Below are positions 8,410 through 15,898 of a stretch of DNA of 22,413 nucleotides, piece after piece. The first letter of the stretch is position 1. Each line of letters starts with the position of its first letter. Source of the stretch: an uncultured Clostridium sp. (GTDB lineage Bacteria; Bacillota; Clostridia; Lachnospirales; Lachnospiraceae); NCBI GenBank assembly GCA_947253885.1, contig CAMYAO010000023.1, positions 1-22,413 on the forward strand, in the 5' to 3' direction. A program made the position numbers and the translations under genes. The notes beneath the pieces are model-generated. The model did no database searches and was not told the DNA's origin. It worked only from the letters and a program-made list of their open reading frames with translations.

Positions 8410-9483
8410 TTAAACTAATCCGGACACTTTCATACTGGCAATCAATCTAGTGTAAGCTTCGGTTAAACCGATCGTCGGTTTCCAACCGAGTTTACGCAAT
8501 TTGGCAGAGGATAACTGCATCTTTGTGTCCTGAGCATATCCGAATACATTGTTATCCGGAATATCAAAAAGTAATGCAATCTGATCTTTGGCAATTTTTT
8601 CTACCACCAGTTTTGCCATATCTGCAATCTTTATATGTGTTTCTTCATTGCAGACATTATAAGCTTCTCCGTTTTTTCCTTTTAATAATATAGTCAAAAT
8701 CCCCAGAATGGTATCTCTTGTATAGCAGTAATTTCCTTCTGACTGCCCCTTTGTATGCAACACGATATCCTTTCCGTTTATGACTGATCTGGCAAATTGT
8801 GCAAAAATACGATTCTCTCCCGGTAATATTCCCGCACCGAATGTTTGAGACAAACGAGCAATCTTGACCGGCAGATCGTACTCCGTTTTATATGCAATAC
8901 ACATATTTTCGCTCATTCGTTTGCTCTCTGGATAATTGCTTCTCACTGCCAGCGGATCAACATAGCCCAGATCTGTCTCCTCTATGACACGCCCATCCTC
9001 CGAAAAAGAACCGTACATTTCCATAGAGGACAAAAACACCATAGAATCAACTTTTTTTTCTGTTGCCAGTTCTAATAAGTTTTTTATTCCGTCTATCGCA
9101 GTATTAATTGTTTCTACCGGCTTTTCAACCATCGTTTTAGAAATAGTAACCGCCGCACCGTGAATCACATAATCAATCTTTTCATCTATATGAATCGGTT
9201 TCGTAATGTCTGCTTTGACAAATTGAATCTCTCCTCTTTTTGATAATGTGCCATATATCTCTTCCGCTTTTTTTTCATTGCGAATCAATGCTAAAATATG
9301 CAAATTTAAATTATGAATCCGATTACAGGCAGACAATGCTTTTACCAGTTGGGAACCGACCAATCCGGTTGCTCCTGTAATTAAAATATTTTTGTCCCGA
9401 AAAAGTTTAAAATCTAAATCAGAACTTGCGATTACTTCCAAATCTTCCTGCAAAATATTATCTTGTGGTGACTCCAGTATCAT
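8410..9483 (-). CDS. Extended-SDR NAD-dependent epimerase/dehydratase
   Basis: A 357-aa extended short-chain dehydrogenase, the family of UDP-/dTDP-/CDP-sugar epimerases, dehydratases and decarboxylases. The Rossmann loop GATGLVG is at 37-43, the catalytic Ser in FLSSMEMYG (150-158) and the Tyr/Lys pair in YPESK (184-188), followed by a substrate domain with 'GSEGNYCYTRD'-like spacing. The longer open frame runs upstream, but the ATG at 9483 has AGGAGA 7 bases before it; the extra residues only reflect overlap with the acyltransferase gene. The true overlap is about 26 bases. The 36 residues before the Rossmann loop are unusually long. It probably makes a nucleotide sugar for decorating the polymer; the exact sugar cannot be read from sequence. 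It is not a TarJ-type reductase. Confidence 0.85.
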   Translation of the reverse strand: MILESPQDNILQEDLEVIASSDLDFKLFRDKNILITGATGLVGSQLVKALSACNRIHNLNLHILALIRNEKKAEEIYGTLSKRGEIQFVKADITKPIHIDEKIDYVIHGAAVTISKTMVEKPVETINTAIDGIKNLLELATEKKVDSMVFLSSMEMYGSFSEDGRVIEETDLGYVDPLAVRSNYPESKRMSENMCIAYKTEYDLPVKIARLSQTFGAGILPGENRIFAQFARSVINGKDIVLHTKGQSEGNYCYTRDTILGILTILLKGKNGEAYNVCNEETHIKIADMAKLVVEKIAKDQIALLFDIPDNNVFGYAQDTKMQLSSAKLRKLGWKPTIGLTEAYTRLIASMKVSGLV

Positions 9484-10516
9484 TATATTTTCTCCTCTGT
9501 TTTCCCTTAAAAATAAACTTCTCAATTTTTGAGACGACAAATGCCAATATAAATGCCAACAGCAATACGAAAAGGTATCTGCTGATCTGTCCTTTTTTAT
9601 ATGAAAAAAACAAAAAATCCAGTCGATATAATGCACGGATCATAATATGTGCAAGATAGAGTTCCAGTGAAAGTCCTCCGAATACAGACAATATACGTCT
9701 CCAGACTTTTATATTGATACTTCCTAAATACGCAAAAAGGAAAGCCAACGGTATTCCCAGTGCAAAATACAATGCTCGTCTGCCTAATCCGTTGTAGACT
9801 GCCGTTTTTAAAAGAAACAGTGATATCATAAATTGTAACAGCAAAACAATCCACATATAAGACGAAAACCTGTAATCTTCATAAACATATTTCCCAAGCC
9901 AGCATCCGAACAGAAAAATCGGAATTCTCGTTAGTCCGATTCCCACTCCGTCATACCAGCCATGTACAAAATAATTTAATAAGAGATTCAGTAAAACGGC
10001 TGCCTCTAATAAGATAAGTAATCGAAAAATACTGTTCTTCTCATTTTGAAACAGAAAACGGTAGATAAACGGATATAAAACATACAAAACCAGAATAAGA
10101 GAAATAAACCATACCTGTTTTCTGCCAAAAATCCAGAAATTCAAATTCAAGAAATTGAGACACACTTCCATAATATTGATTTCTCCTTTTCCGAGCAGAA
10201 AAAACCAATATGGTCCGAAAATAATAAATAGTGCCGGAAGAATCCTTTTTAATCTTCTTATTATAAATTCTTTTGTATTTTGATTTTTATGGTAGGAAAA
10301 ATATAAGGTAATACCCGACATTAATAAAAATACTTCAACGCCGATACTTCCATGAACCGTAATCCACTTTCCAATCTTTTCTAATCCGGGAATCCCTGCA
10401 AAATAAGTTGACTTTGTCCCTCCTGCATGAAATAACATAATTAAAATAATGCTCAGCCCGTATATCTCACTTTTGGCTTTACTTAACATGCCCATACGAA
10501 ATACTTTATGTTCCAT
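9458..10516 (-). CDS. Acyltransferase-3 family membrane protein (O-acyltransferase)
   Basis: A 352-aa integral membrane acyltransferase of the OafA/acyltransferase-3 family, which moves acetyl or other acyl groups onto sugars or alditols of surface polymers. Family landmarks are the 'IYGLSIILIMLFHAG' segment (18-32) with the conserved His, 'GSIGVEVFLLMSG' (55-67), and the basic loop 'RRLKRILPAL' (87-96). About ten hydrophobic helices follow, and the C terminus is basic (KIEKFIFKGKQRRK). GGAG lies 6 bases before the ATG. It is 40 bases after tagD and overlaps the SDR start, so it belongs to the polymer operon. O-acylation of the polymer made by the downstream phosphotransferases is the likely role. 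The acyl donor and exact target are unknown. Confidence 0.87.
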   Translation of the reverse strand: MEHKVFRMGMLSKAKSEIYGLSIILIMLFHAGGTKSTYFAGIPGLEKIGKWITVHGSIGVEVFLLMSGITLYFSYHKNQNTKEFIIRRLKRILPALFIIFGPYWFFLLGKGEINIMEVCLNFLNLNFWIFGRKQVWFISLILVLYVLYPFIYRFLFQNEKNSIFRLLILLEAAVLLNLLLNYFVHGWYDGVGIGLTRIPIFLFGCWLGKYVYEDYRFSSYMWIVLLLQFMISLFLLKTAVYNGLGRRALYFALGIPLAFLFAYLGSINIKVWRRILSVFGGLSLELYLAHIMIRALYRLDFLFFSYKKGQISRYLFVLLLAFILAFVVSKIEKFIFKGKQRRKYNDTGVTTR

Positions 10517-10556
10517 TAATACTCCTTTTTTCCATTTGTTTGATAAAAACCGGAAT

Positions 10557-10952
10557 CTATTCTTTCTTATTTAAGTCTGTCTTTATCTGAGTAGTGGAAA
10601 TTTCCGGAGTTCGCGGAAGATATACCACTTCACATACTTCCTCCAAAAAATCAAATTTACCTTCCCAGTCATCTCCGATTACAAAGGTATCTATTTTAAA
10701 TTCTTTCACATCTGATAGTTTTTGCTCCCAACTCTCCTCCGGAATGACCAGATCCACATATCGGATCGCCTCTACCAGATTTTTTCTTTGCTCATAGCTG
10801 AAGTAACATTTTTTATTTTTACTGTTCCAATTAAACTCATCTGTCGAAATAGCAACGATTAAATAGTCTCCTTGCTCTTTTGCTCTTCTTAACAAATTTA
10901 CATGTCCGTAATGTAGCAAGTCAAACGTACCGTATGTAATTACTCGTTTCAT
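10557..10952 (-). CDS. tagD: Glycerol-3-phosphate cytidylyltransferase
   Basis: A 131-aa soluble enzyme that makes CDP-glycerol from CTP and sn-glycerol-3-phosphate, the donor for poly(glycerol phosphate) and linkage-unit synthesis. It has GTFDLLHYGHV (8-18) with the HxGH nucleotidyltransferase motif (14-17), and RTPEISTTQI (114-123), the RTxGISTT-type signature of TagD (Glu replaces the usual Gly). Length matches the family (about 130 aa). An AGGGGA site is upstream. It is the first gene of the seven-gene operon, with a good promoter 39 bases before the start. The three downstream phosphotransferases are its natural CDP-glycerol consumers. The call is very secure. Confidence 0.95.
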   Translation of the reverse strand: MKRVITYGTFDLLHYGHVNLLRRAKEQGDYLIVAISTDEFNWNSKNKKCYFSYEQRKNLVEAIRYVDLVIPEESWEQKLSDVKEFKIDTFVIGDDWEGKFDFLEEVCEVVYLPRTPEISTTQIKTDLNKKE

Positions 10953-10990
10953 ATATTTCCCCTTTTCTGCAGTATATAACCATTTAGTAT

Positions 10991-11019
10991 ATAATACTAT
11001 TCACCATATAATTTTGCAA
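10991..11019 (-). promoter_or_regulatory. Promoter of the surface-polymer operon
   Basis: TTGCAA (11014-11019) and TATTAT (10991-10996) are separated by exactly 17 bases on the minus strand, about 39 bases before the tagD ATG. It sits just after the tRNA operon's terminator, so the polymer operon is transcribed independently. Confidence 0.7.
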
Positions 11020-11034
11020 TCTTCCTCTTATATA

Positions 11035-11073
11035 GAAAAAACTCAAATCCTTACTCGGGATTTGAGTTTTTTC
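11035..11073. terminator. Terminator of the six-tRNA operon
   Basis: An AAAAAACTCAAATCC arm (11036-11050) pairs with GGATTTGAGTTTTTT (11058-11072) across a short loop. A/T runs flank both sides, so it can work in either direction. The biological need is on the minus strand, ending the tRNA transcript just before the tagD promoter. Confidence 0.9.
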
Positions 11074-11076
11074 TAA

Positions 11077-11149
11077 TGAGGCATCGGGGATTCGAACCCC
11101 GGACAACTTGATTAAAAGTCAAGTGCTCTACCGACTGAGCTAATACCCC
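11077..11149 (-). tRNA. tRNA-Lys (anticodon TTT)
   Basis: A 73-nt cloverleaf with GGGGTAT/ATGCCTC acceptor arms, D-loop AGCTCAGTCGGTAGAGC, anticodon loop CTTTTAA and T-loop GGTTCGAATCC. Discriminator is A; CCA is not encoded. Last tRNA of the six-gene operon. Confidence 0.97.
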
Positions 11150-11167
11150 ATATAAAATTTTCAGAAA

Positions 11168-11239
11168 CTGGGCTAGTTGGATTTGAACCAACGAATGCAG
11201 CAGTCAAAGTGCTGTGCCTTACCCCTTGGCGATAGCCCA
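11168..11239 (-). tRNA. tRNA-Gln (anticodon TTG)
   Basis: A 72-nt cloverleaf with acceptor TGGGCTA/TAGCCCA, a U-A first pair typical of tRNA-Gln, anticodon loop CTTTGAC and T-loop GGTTCAAATCC. Discriminator is G; CCA is not encoded. Confidence 0.97.
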
Positions 11240-11275
11240 CTATATAGATTCATTTTAAAATATGGGTATCACAAG

Positions 11276-11350
11276 GGTGGATAGAGGGATTCGAACCCTC
11301 GGCCTCCAGAACCACAATCTGGCGCGCTAACCAACTGCGCTATACCCACC
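11276..11350 (-). tRNA. tRNA-His (anticodon GTG)
   Basis: Cloverleaf with anticodon loop TTGTGGT. An extra 5' G (position -1, at 11350) faces C73, the identity element of tRNA-His. The T-loop GGTTCGAATCC is present. CCA is not encoded. Confidence 0.97.
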
Positions 11351-11403
11351 ATATTCTGCAATAGTTACCCTACTACATAACACATCCAAATCATGGCTGC
11401 TAA

Positions 11404-11477
<74 letters not shown>

Positions 11478-11483
11478 ATAAGA

Positions 11484-11554
11484 AGCGGGTGATGGGAATC
11501 GAACCCACGTATCCAGCTTGGAAGGCTGGTGTTCTACCATTGAACTACACCCGC
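11484..11554 (-). tRNA. tRNA-Gly (anticodon TCC)
   Basis: A 71-nt cloverleaf with acceptor GCGGGTG/CACCCGC, anticodon loop CTTCCAA and T-loop GGTTCGATTCC. Discriminator is T; CCA is not encoded. It is only 6 bases from the Arg gene and 5 from the Pro gene. Confidence 0.97.
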
Positions 11555-11559
11555 AAACG

Positions 11560-11634
11560 TCGGGGTGACAGGATTCGAACCTGCGACATCCTGGTCCCAA
11601 ACCAGGCGCTCTAGCCAAACTGAGCCACACCCCG
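11560..11634 (-). tRNA. tRNA-Pro (anticodon TGG)
   Basis: A 75-nt cloverleaf with acceptor CGGGGTG/CACCCCG, anticodon loop TTTGGGA and T-loop GGTTCGAATCC. First tRNA of the operon, about 35 bases after the predicted transcription start. Confidence 0.97.
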
Positions 11635-11676
11635 TGGCTATTCAATTATTTGCTACTCATCTGTAACGCAAGATTT

Positions 11677-11705
11677 ATTATATGGCACTTACAATAAAAA
11701 GTCAA
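11677..11705 (-). promoter_or_regulatory. Strong promoter of the six-tRNA operon
   Basis: TTGACT (11700-11705) and a perfect TATAAT (11677-11682) stand 17 bases apart on the minus strand. This near-consensus promoter is what stable-RNA genes usually have. It begins only 9 bases beyond the stop codon of the YfcE-like gene, with no terminator visible between them. Confidence 0.88.
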
Positions 11706-11714
11706 CATCTTTTT

Positions 11715-12200
11715 TTAAAAATCTAAATATTTTATAAAATAGTTTGGAGACCGATTTTCCCATGTCTCCATTACGATATAAGACGGTTTTTTATTCTCTT
11801 GACGAGGATATGTTAAACTTCCCGGATTTAAAACGGTAATTCCCTTTATCTTTTCAATAAGAGGAATATGAATATGACCGAACATTACAATATCACAATG
11901 ATTCTTTCTTGCAGCATATACCAAATCGCCCAAACCCGAATTCACATAATAATAATGTCCGTGTGTCAAAAAAATACGCAATCCCTCTATCTCTATGATT
12001 TTTTCCCTGTCCAGATCTGAGAAAAAATCATTATTTCCTGCAACAATTTCCATGGGGCAACCACAGAGTTCCGCTATATAGTCCTCATAGCCTTCTCCGT
12101 CACCTAAATGAATCAACATATCAAACGGCTTCTCCAATTCAATTGCCTGTTCTATTCCACGATGTCTGCCATGGGTATCACTTACAATTAATACTCGCAT
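11715..12200 (-). CDS. YfcE/MJ0936-type metallophosphoesterase
   Basis: A 161-aa cytosolic calcineurin-like phosphodiesterase of the small YfcE class, with a two-metal active site. Metal ligands are visible as DTH (8-10), GD (33-34), GNND (55-58), THGH (79-82) and GHIH (108-111), in the expected order. Length is normal for the family. It follows rdgB by 9 bases and is the last protein gene of the dapF operon. Genes of this type often sit beside rdgB in Firmicutes. The physiological substrate is not established, so no symbol is given. The start at 12200 has AGAGG 3 bases upstream and a second GAGG further up. Confidence 0.9.
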   Translation of the reverse strand: MRVLIVSDTHGRHRGIEQAIELEKPFDMLIHLGDGEGYEDYIAELCGCPMEIVAGNNDFFSDLDREKIIEIEGLRIFLTHGHYYYVNSGLGDLVYAARKNHCDIVMFGHIHIPLIEKIKGITVLNPGSLTYPRQENKKPSYIVMETWENRSPNYFIKYLDF

Positions 12201-12209
12201 TATCCTCTG

Positions 12210-12812
12210 CTATTCCTCTATAAATTGCTGTAAATAGTCTCTCATACTTCTCAATGCCTCTCCCCTGTGACTTCTGGCATTTTTTTCTGATGGGGGAATC
12301 TCCGCCGAAGAAAGATCCAGATCAGGTAAATAAAAAATCGGATCATAACCGAATCCGTTTACTCCGGCAGGATGAAATCCGATATAACCTTCCATCGTTC
12401 CTCTTACAACATATTCACCATGCCCCGGTATCACTGCTGCAATTGCACAAACGAATCGTGCCGTTCTCTCTTCTTTTTTTACTCCGTTCAAACGCTCCAG
12501 TAACATTTGATTTTTTATTCCATAAGAAGTGGTTTCACCTGCATATCTGGCTGAATATATTCCCGGTTCTTTATTTAAGTAATCAATTTCCAGTCCGGAA
12601 TCATCTGCCAGGACAATTGCATCGATTTTCTCTGCCACCGCTCTGGCTTTTATTAACGCATTCTCTTCAAATGTTTTACCGTCCTCTACTATATCCGTTA
12701 TGATTCCGGCTTCCTTCATAGAACGAATAGTCCAACCGAGATCGCCTAAAATCTGCCGAATTTCGCTCATCTTATCTTTATTTCCCGTAGCAAAAACAAT
12801 TTCTTTATTCAT
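12210..12812 (-). CDS. rdgB: XTP/dITP diphosphatase (HAM1/RdgB)
   Basis: A 200-aa house-cleaning enzyme that hydrolyses dITP, XTP and similar non-canonical purine nucleotides to monophosphates, keeping them out of DNA and RNA. Family landmarks are FATGNKDK (7-14), FEENALIKA (48-56), LADDSGLEID (68-77), PGIYSARYAG (83-92), FGYDPIF, and SHRGEAL near residue 182. Length is standard. GGAGAG sits 4-6 bases before the ATG. The start overlaps the methyltransferase stop by 8 bases, so translation is probably coupled. Assignment is secure. Confidence 0.95.
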   Translation of the reverse strand: MNKEIVFATGNKDKMSEIRQILGDLGWTIRSMKEAGIITDIVEDGKTFEENALIKARAVAEKIDAIVLADDSGLEIDYLNKEPGIYSARYAGETTSYGIKNQMLLERLNGVKKEERTARFVCAIAAVIPGHGEYVVRGTMEGYIGFHPAGVNGFGYDPIFYLPDLDLSSAEIPPSEKNARSHRGEALRSMRDYLQQFIEE

Positions 12813-13965
12813 ACTCTCTCCTGCTTCTTTTAGGCGGCTTCGGTCCTAAATACTGGTAAAAATAAGTTTTTATCATTCCATTATATAATTTTCTGTTTTT
12901 ATCCGCTTTTCGACCGATTTCTCGCTCTGCATATTCATAGCTTGTAATTAAATACTCAGACCAGCTGTCCAAACGCCGAAAAGCTTTCCCGAGCTCCTGA
13001 TAAATAGTTTTCAAAGCTTCCTGGTCTTCTAAACGCTCTCCATAGGGAGGATTGGTAATCAAAAAGCCGTATTTTTTAGGATGATTTAACTGTGAGACGG
13101 GACGAGTCTGGAAATGAATCAAATGATCCACCTTTGCTTTTCTTGCATTCTCTCTTGCTATTTTTATCGCACCCGGATCAATGTCATATCCTTGAATCTG
13201 TGTTTCCACTTCCGGTTGAATCTGCTCTTTTGCCTCCTCATAGGCATCATTCCATGTATCCTTTTTAATCAGATTACTCCATGCAAAAGAACCGAAACTT
13301 CTTCGTACCCCCGGTGCTATATTTGCCGCCATCATTGCCGCCTCTATCGGGAATGTTCCGGAGCCGCAAAACGGATCTACCAGAATACGATCCGGTTTCC
13401 ACGGCGTCAGCATAATCAACGCACTTGCCAAAGTCTCTGATATTGGAGCTGCATTATGAAGCAGACGATACCCTCTTTTATGTAAAGAAGTTCCTGTCGT
13501 ATCTAAGCCGACCGTTACAATATCCTTGTGAATAAAAATACGGATCGGGTACTGTGCTCCTTCTTCTGAAAACCAGCTGATAAAATACTTCTTCTTCAGG
13601 CGTTCTACAATCGCTTTCTTTACAATTGATTGGATGTCGGACGGACTGAATAACTTACTCTTTACAGAAGATGCTTTTGTTACCCAGAATTTTCCGTCTG
13701 CCGGAATATAATCTTCCCACGAAAGCATTCTGATCTCTTCAAACAATTCCTCAAAGGTGTCGGCTTTAAATTCTCCAATCTTCAATAAAATCCGCTCTGT
13801 TGTCCGCAAATTAATATTCGCTCTGCAAATTGCTTCCTCATCGCCGGTAAAAGTGACCCGTCCGTCTTCTACTTTTGAGATTTCATATCCCAAATCATAT
13901 ATTTCCCGTTTTAAAACGGACTCCAACCCAAAATGACATGGGGCAATCAATTCCATTTGTTTCAT
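12805..13965 (-). CDS. RlmL-like rRNA adenine/guanine N-methyltransferase
   Basis: A 386-aa class I SAM-dependent RNA methyltransferase of the RlmL/YcbY N-terminal (YpsC-type) family. Residues 1-60 form the ferredoxin-like start, about 60-155 the THUMP RNA-binding domain, and 165-386 the Rossmann methyltransferase. DPFCGSGTFPIEAA (197-210) is the SAM-binding segment and NPPYGER (305-311) the catalytic N-methyltransferase motif. The family methylates 23S rRNA; the exact nucleotide in this organism is inferred only. It lacks the second methyltransferase domain of E. coli RlmL, as usual in Firmicutes. An AGAGG site lies about 12 bases upstream. It follows the HAAS gene by 16 bases. Confidence 0.9.
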   Translation of the reverse strand: MKQMELIAPCHFGLESVLKREIYDLGYEISKVEDGRVTFTGDEEAICRANINLRTTERILLKIGEFKADTFEELFEEIRMLSWEDYIPADGKFWVTKASSVKSKLFSPSDIQSIVKKAIVERLKKKYFISWFSEEGAQYPIRIFIHKDIVTVGLDTTGTSLHKRGYRLLHNAAPISETLASALIMLTPWKPDRILVDPFCGSGTFPIEAAMMAANIAPGVRRSFGSFAWSNLIKKDTWNDAYEEAKEQIQPEVETQIQGYDIDPGAIKIARENARKAKVDHLIHFQTRPVSQLNHPKKYGFLITNPPYGERLEDQEALKTIYQELGKAFRRLDSWSEYLITSYEYAEREIGRKADKNRKLYNGMIKTYFYQYLGPKPPKRSRREYE

Positions 13966-13981
13966 TTCTATTCTTATCCTC

Positions 13982-14413
13982 TCAGCCGCCGAAATGTTTT
14001 ACCAGTGTTGCTATCAATACCACTATTACCAAAATCAATACCGTACCATACCAACTGTTCAACTTTAATTTACCGATCCGAATATCCCATCCTTCATTTT
14101 CTTTAAACTCCGCCTTAATCCCGTGGGATGGATTTTGAATCAGAGCATTGATACGTTCTGCTTCCTCCAGACTTGTATTTACTCCGTTTCGGATCTTTTC
14201 ATTTTCTTTTATGTGCCGTTCTCTCTGCTGTTCTATGATTTTTTCTGCAATCACAGTGGGATCTCCCAACTTTCTCATTACCATATCTATGGTCTTTCCG
14301 CTACTCAGCTCTTCATTGATATAATTTTCATATAATTGAATCTGAGACCTTATGATATCAGAAGGAAGTTCCTCCTCTAAACGGATTCTTAAAATATACA
14401 AAAAATCGTCCAT
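13982..14413 (-). CDS. HAAS (DUF1700-like) domain membrane protein
   Basis: A 143-aa protein of unknown function. Residues 1-65 match the HAAS/DUF1700 pattern: two helices with 'LEEELPSDIIRSQIQLYENYI' spacing, then 'LGDPTVIAEKI' (50-60). A charged linker (60-115) leads to one hydrophobic membrane helix (about 121-139) and a short tail (KHFGG). HAAS proteins usually sit next to a PadR-type regulator and are thought to act in membrane-linked regulation; here there is no PadR. Instead the ATG shares one base with the murE stop (TAATG), so it is translationally coupled to cell-wall synthesis. A role near the membrane in envelope homeostasis is only a guess. Confidence 0.8.
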   Translation of the reverse strand: MDDFLYILRIRLEEELPSDIIRSQIQLYENYINEELSSGKTIDMVMRKLGDPTVIAEKIIEQQRERHIKENEKIRNGVNTSLEEAERINALIQNPSHGIKAEFKENEGWDIRIGKLKLNSWYGTVLILVIVVLIATLVKHFGG

Positions 14414-15882
14414 TATTTATTCTCCGAAAAAGACTCTTTTATGATCTCGGCGATCAGATCTCTCTCATCCATATGATATTTTTTTCCCTTGATTTCCTGA
14501 TAATCCTCATGACCTTTTCCTGCCAGAACAATCACATCTCCCTCCATTGCATTCAGCATACAGTAGCGGATTGCCTCTTTTCTGTCGGTTATCATCACAT
14601 AAGCTCCATTTGCCTTCTTTACCCCGGTAATAATATCCTCAATAATATCCTCCGGCTTTTCAAAACGGGGATTGTCCGAGGTTACCACAGTCAGATCTGC
14701 TAATTTAGAGGAAACTTCCCCCATTTCAAAACGACGCAGTTTGGAACGATTTCCGCCGCATCCGAATAAGGAAACCAAACGCTTAGGCTGATATTCTCTC
14801 AAGGTAGATAGCAAACTCTCCAAAGACATTGCATTGTGTGCATAGTCAATCATCAACGTATATTTGTCCGATACCGGAATAATTTCCACTCGTCCTTTTA
14901 CCTTTACCTCTTTTAATGCCTCCTGTATTTTCTCATGAGACACTCCAAAGTGGTGACAGATTGCAATAGCAGTCAGTGAATTATATACACTGAATCGTCC
15001 CGGTATATCCACTTCTACCGAGAAGTCCATTTTCCCACCTACATGAAAACGAATTCCCAACATGCCCGGTCTTTTTTCCAAATGTAATTCTTCGGCATAA
15101 TAATCTGCCTTCTGATTCATACCGAATGTTTCCACGCTACAGGTATGCCCCTTTAGAATCTCCTCTATATGCTCATCATCACAATTTAAAATACCCACTT
15201 TACACTGAGAAAACAACAGTCCCTTACAGTGAATATAATCTGCAAGATCCTTATGTTCTGCCGGCCCGATATGATCCGGCGACAAGTTTGTAAAAATGCC
15301 GTAATCAAATACAAATCCGGATACACGATGCAACATCAGTCCCTGAGAAGAAACCTCCATTACAACTGCATCACAACCTGCCTCTACCATTTTTGCAAAC
15401 GTTTCCTGTACAATATAAGATTCCGGAGTCGTGTTGGTTGCCGGAATCACGGTATCCCCGATAATCGTTTCAATGGTTCCGATCAATCCGACTTTGAATC
15501 CTGATTTTTCTAAAATGGACTTTACCATATAAGTGGTAGTCGTTTTCCCCTTTGTTCCGGTAATTCCAATCGTCTTCAGCTTTTCTGCCGGATGACCGAA
15601 ATATGCGGCAGACAGTTCTGCCAGTGCTAATCTGGAATTATTTACTAAAATCTGAGTTACATTCGGAATTTCCAGCCTTCTCTCTACGATCAATGCCGAT
15701 ACTCCCTTTTCCACAACATCTTTTGCATAATCATGACCGTCTGATACTGCACCCGGAATACATACAAATACAGACTGTTTCTCCGCTTTTCTTGAATCAT
15801 ATATCAGAGAAGAAACTTCTATCTCCGGATTCCCCTGGATACAGGTATATTCCATACGCTCTAATAATGTACTTAATTTCAT
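14413..15882 (-). CDS. murE: UDP-MurNAc-tripeptide synthetase, meso-DAP adding
   Basis: A 489-aa cytosolic Mur ligase that adds the third stem-peptide amino acid to UDP-MurNAc-L-Ala-D-Glu using ATP. The P-loop GITGTKGKTTTT is at 106-117, the TTPES contact near 151-155, the Lys likely to be carbamylated at 220 (HCKGLLF), the 'DYAHN' block at 346-350 and DNPR at 403-406. DNPR is the meso-diaminopimelate recognition motif, so this is a DAP-type and not a Lys-type enzyme. This agrees with dapF directly upstream, 17 bases away. Length and domain order are normal. Confidence 0.96.
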   Translation of the reverse strand: MKLSTLLERMEYTCIQGNPEIEVSSLIYDSRKAEKQSVFVCIPGAVSDGHDYAKDVVEKGVSALIVERRLEIPNVTQILVNNSRLALAELSAAYFGHPAEKLKTIGITGTKGKTTTTYMVKSILEKSGFKVGLIGTIETIIGDTVIPATNTTPESYIVQETFAKMVEAGCDAVVMEVSSQGLMLHRVSGFVFDYGIFTNLSPDHIGPAEHKDLADYIHCKGLLFSQCKVGILNCDDEHIEEILKGHTCSVETFGMNQKADYYAEELHLEKRPGMLGIRFHVGGKMDFSVEVDIPGRFSVYNSLTAIAICHHFGVSHEKIQEALKEVKVKGRVEIIPVSDKYTLMIDYAHNAMSLESLLSTLREYQPKRLVSLFGCGGNRSKLRRFEMGEVSSKLADLTVVTSDNPRFEKPEDIIEDIITGVKKANGAYVMITDRKEAIRYCMLNAMEGDVIVLAGKGHEDYQEIKGKKYHMDERDLIAEIIKESFSENK

Positions 15883-15898
15883 CTGTTTTTCCTCTTAC

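Noticed and set aside
9484..9636. N-terminal extension of the SDR gene up to 9636
   Set aside because: It overlaps the acyltransferase coding region, has a Cys/His/Trp-rich non-homologous translation, and the ATG at 9483 has a strong ribosome binding site.
12254..12703. 149-aa plus-strand open frame
   Set aside because: It is antisense to rdgB, has no ribosome binding site or family features, and the rdgB motifs are unambiguous.
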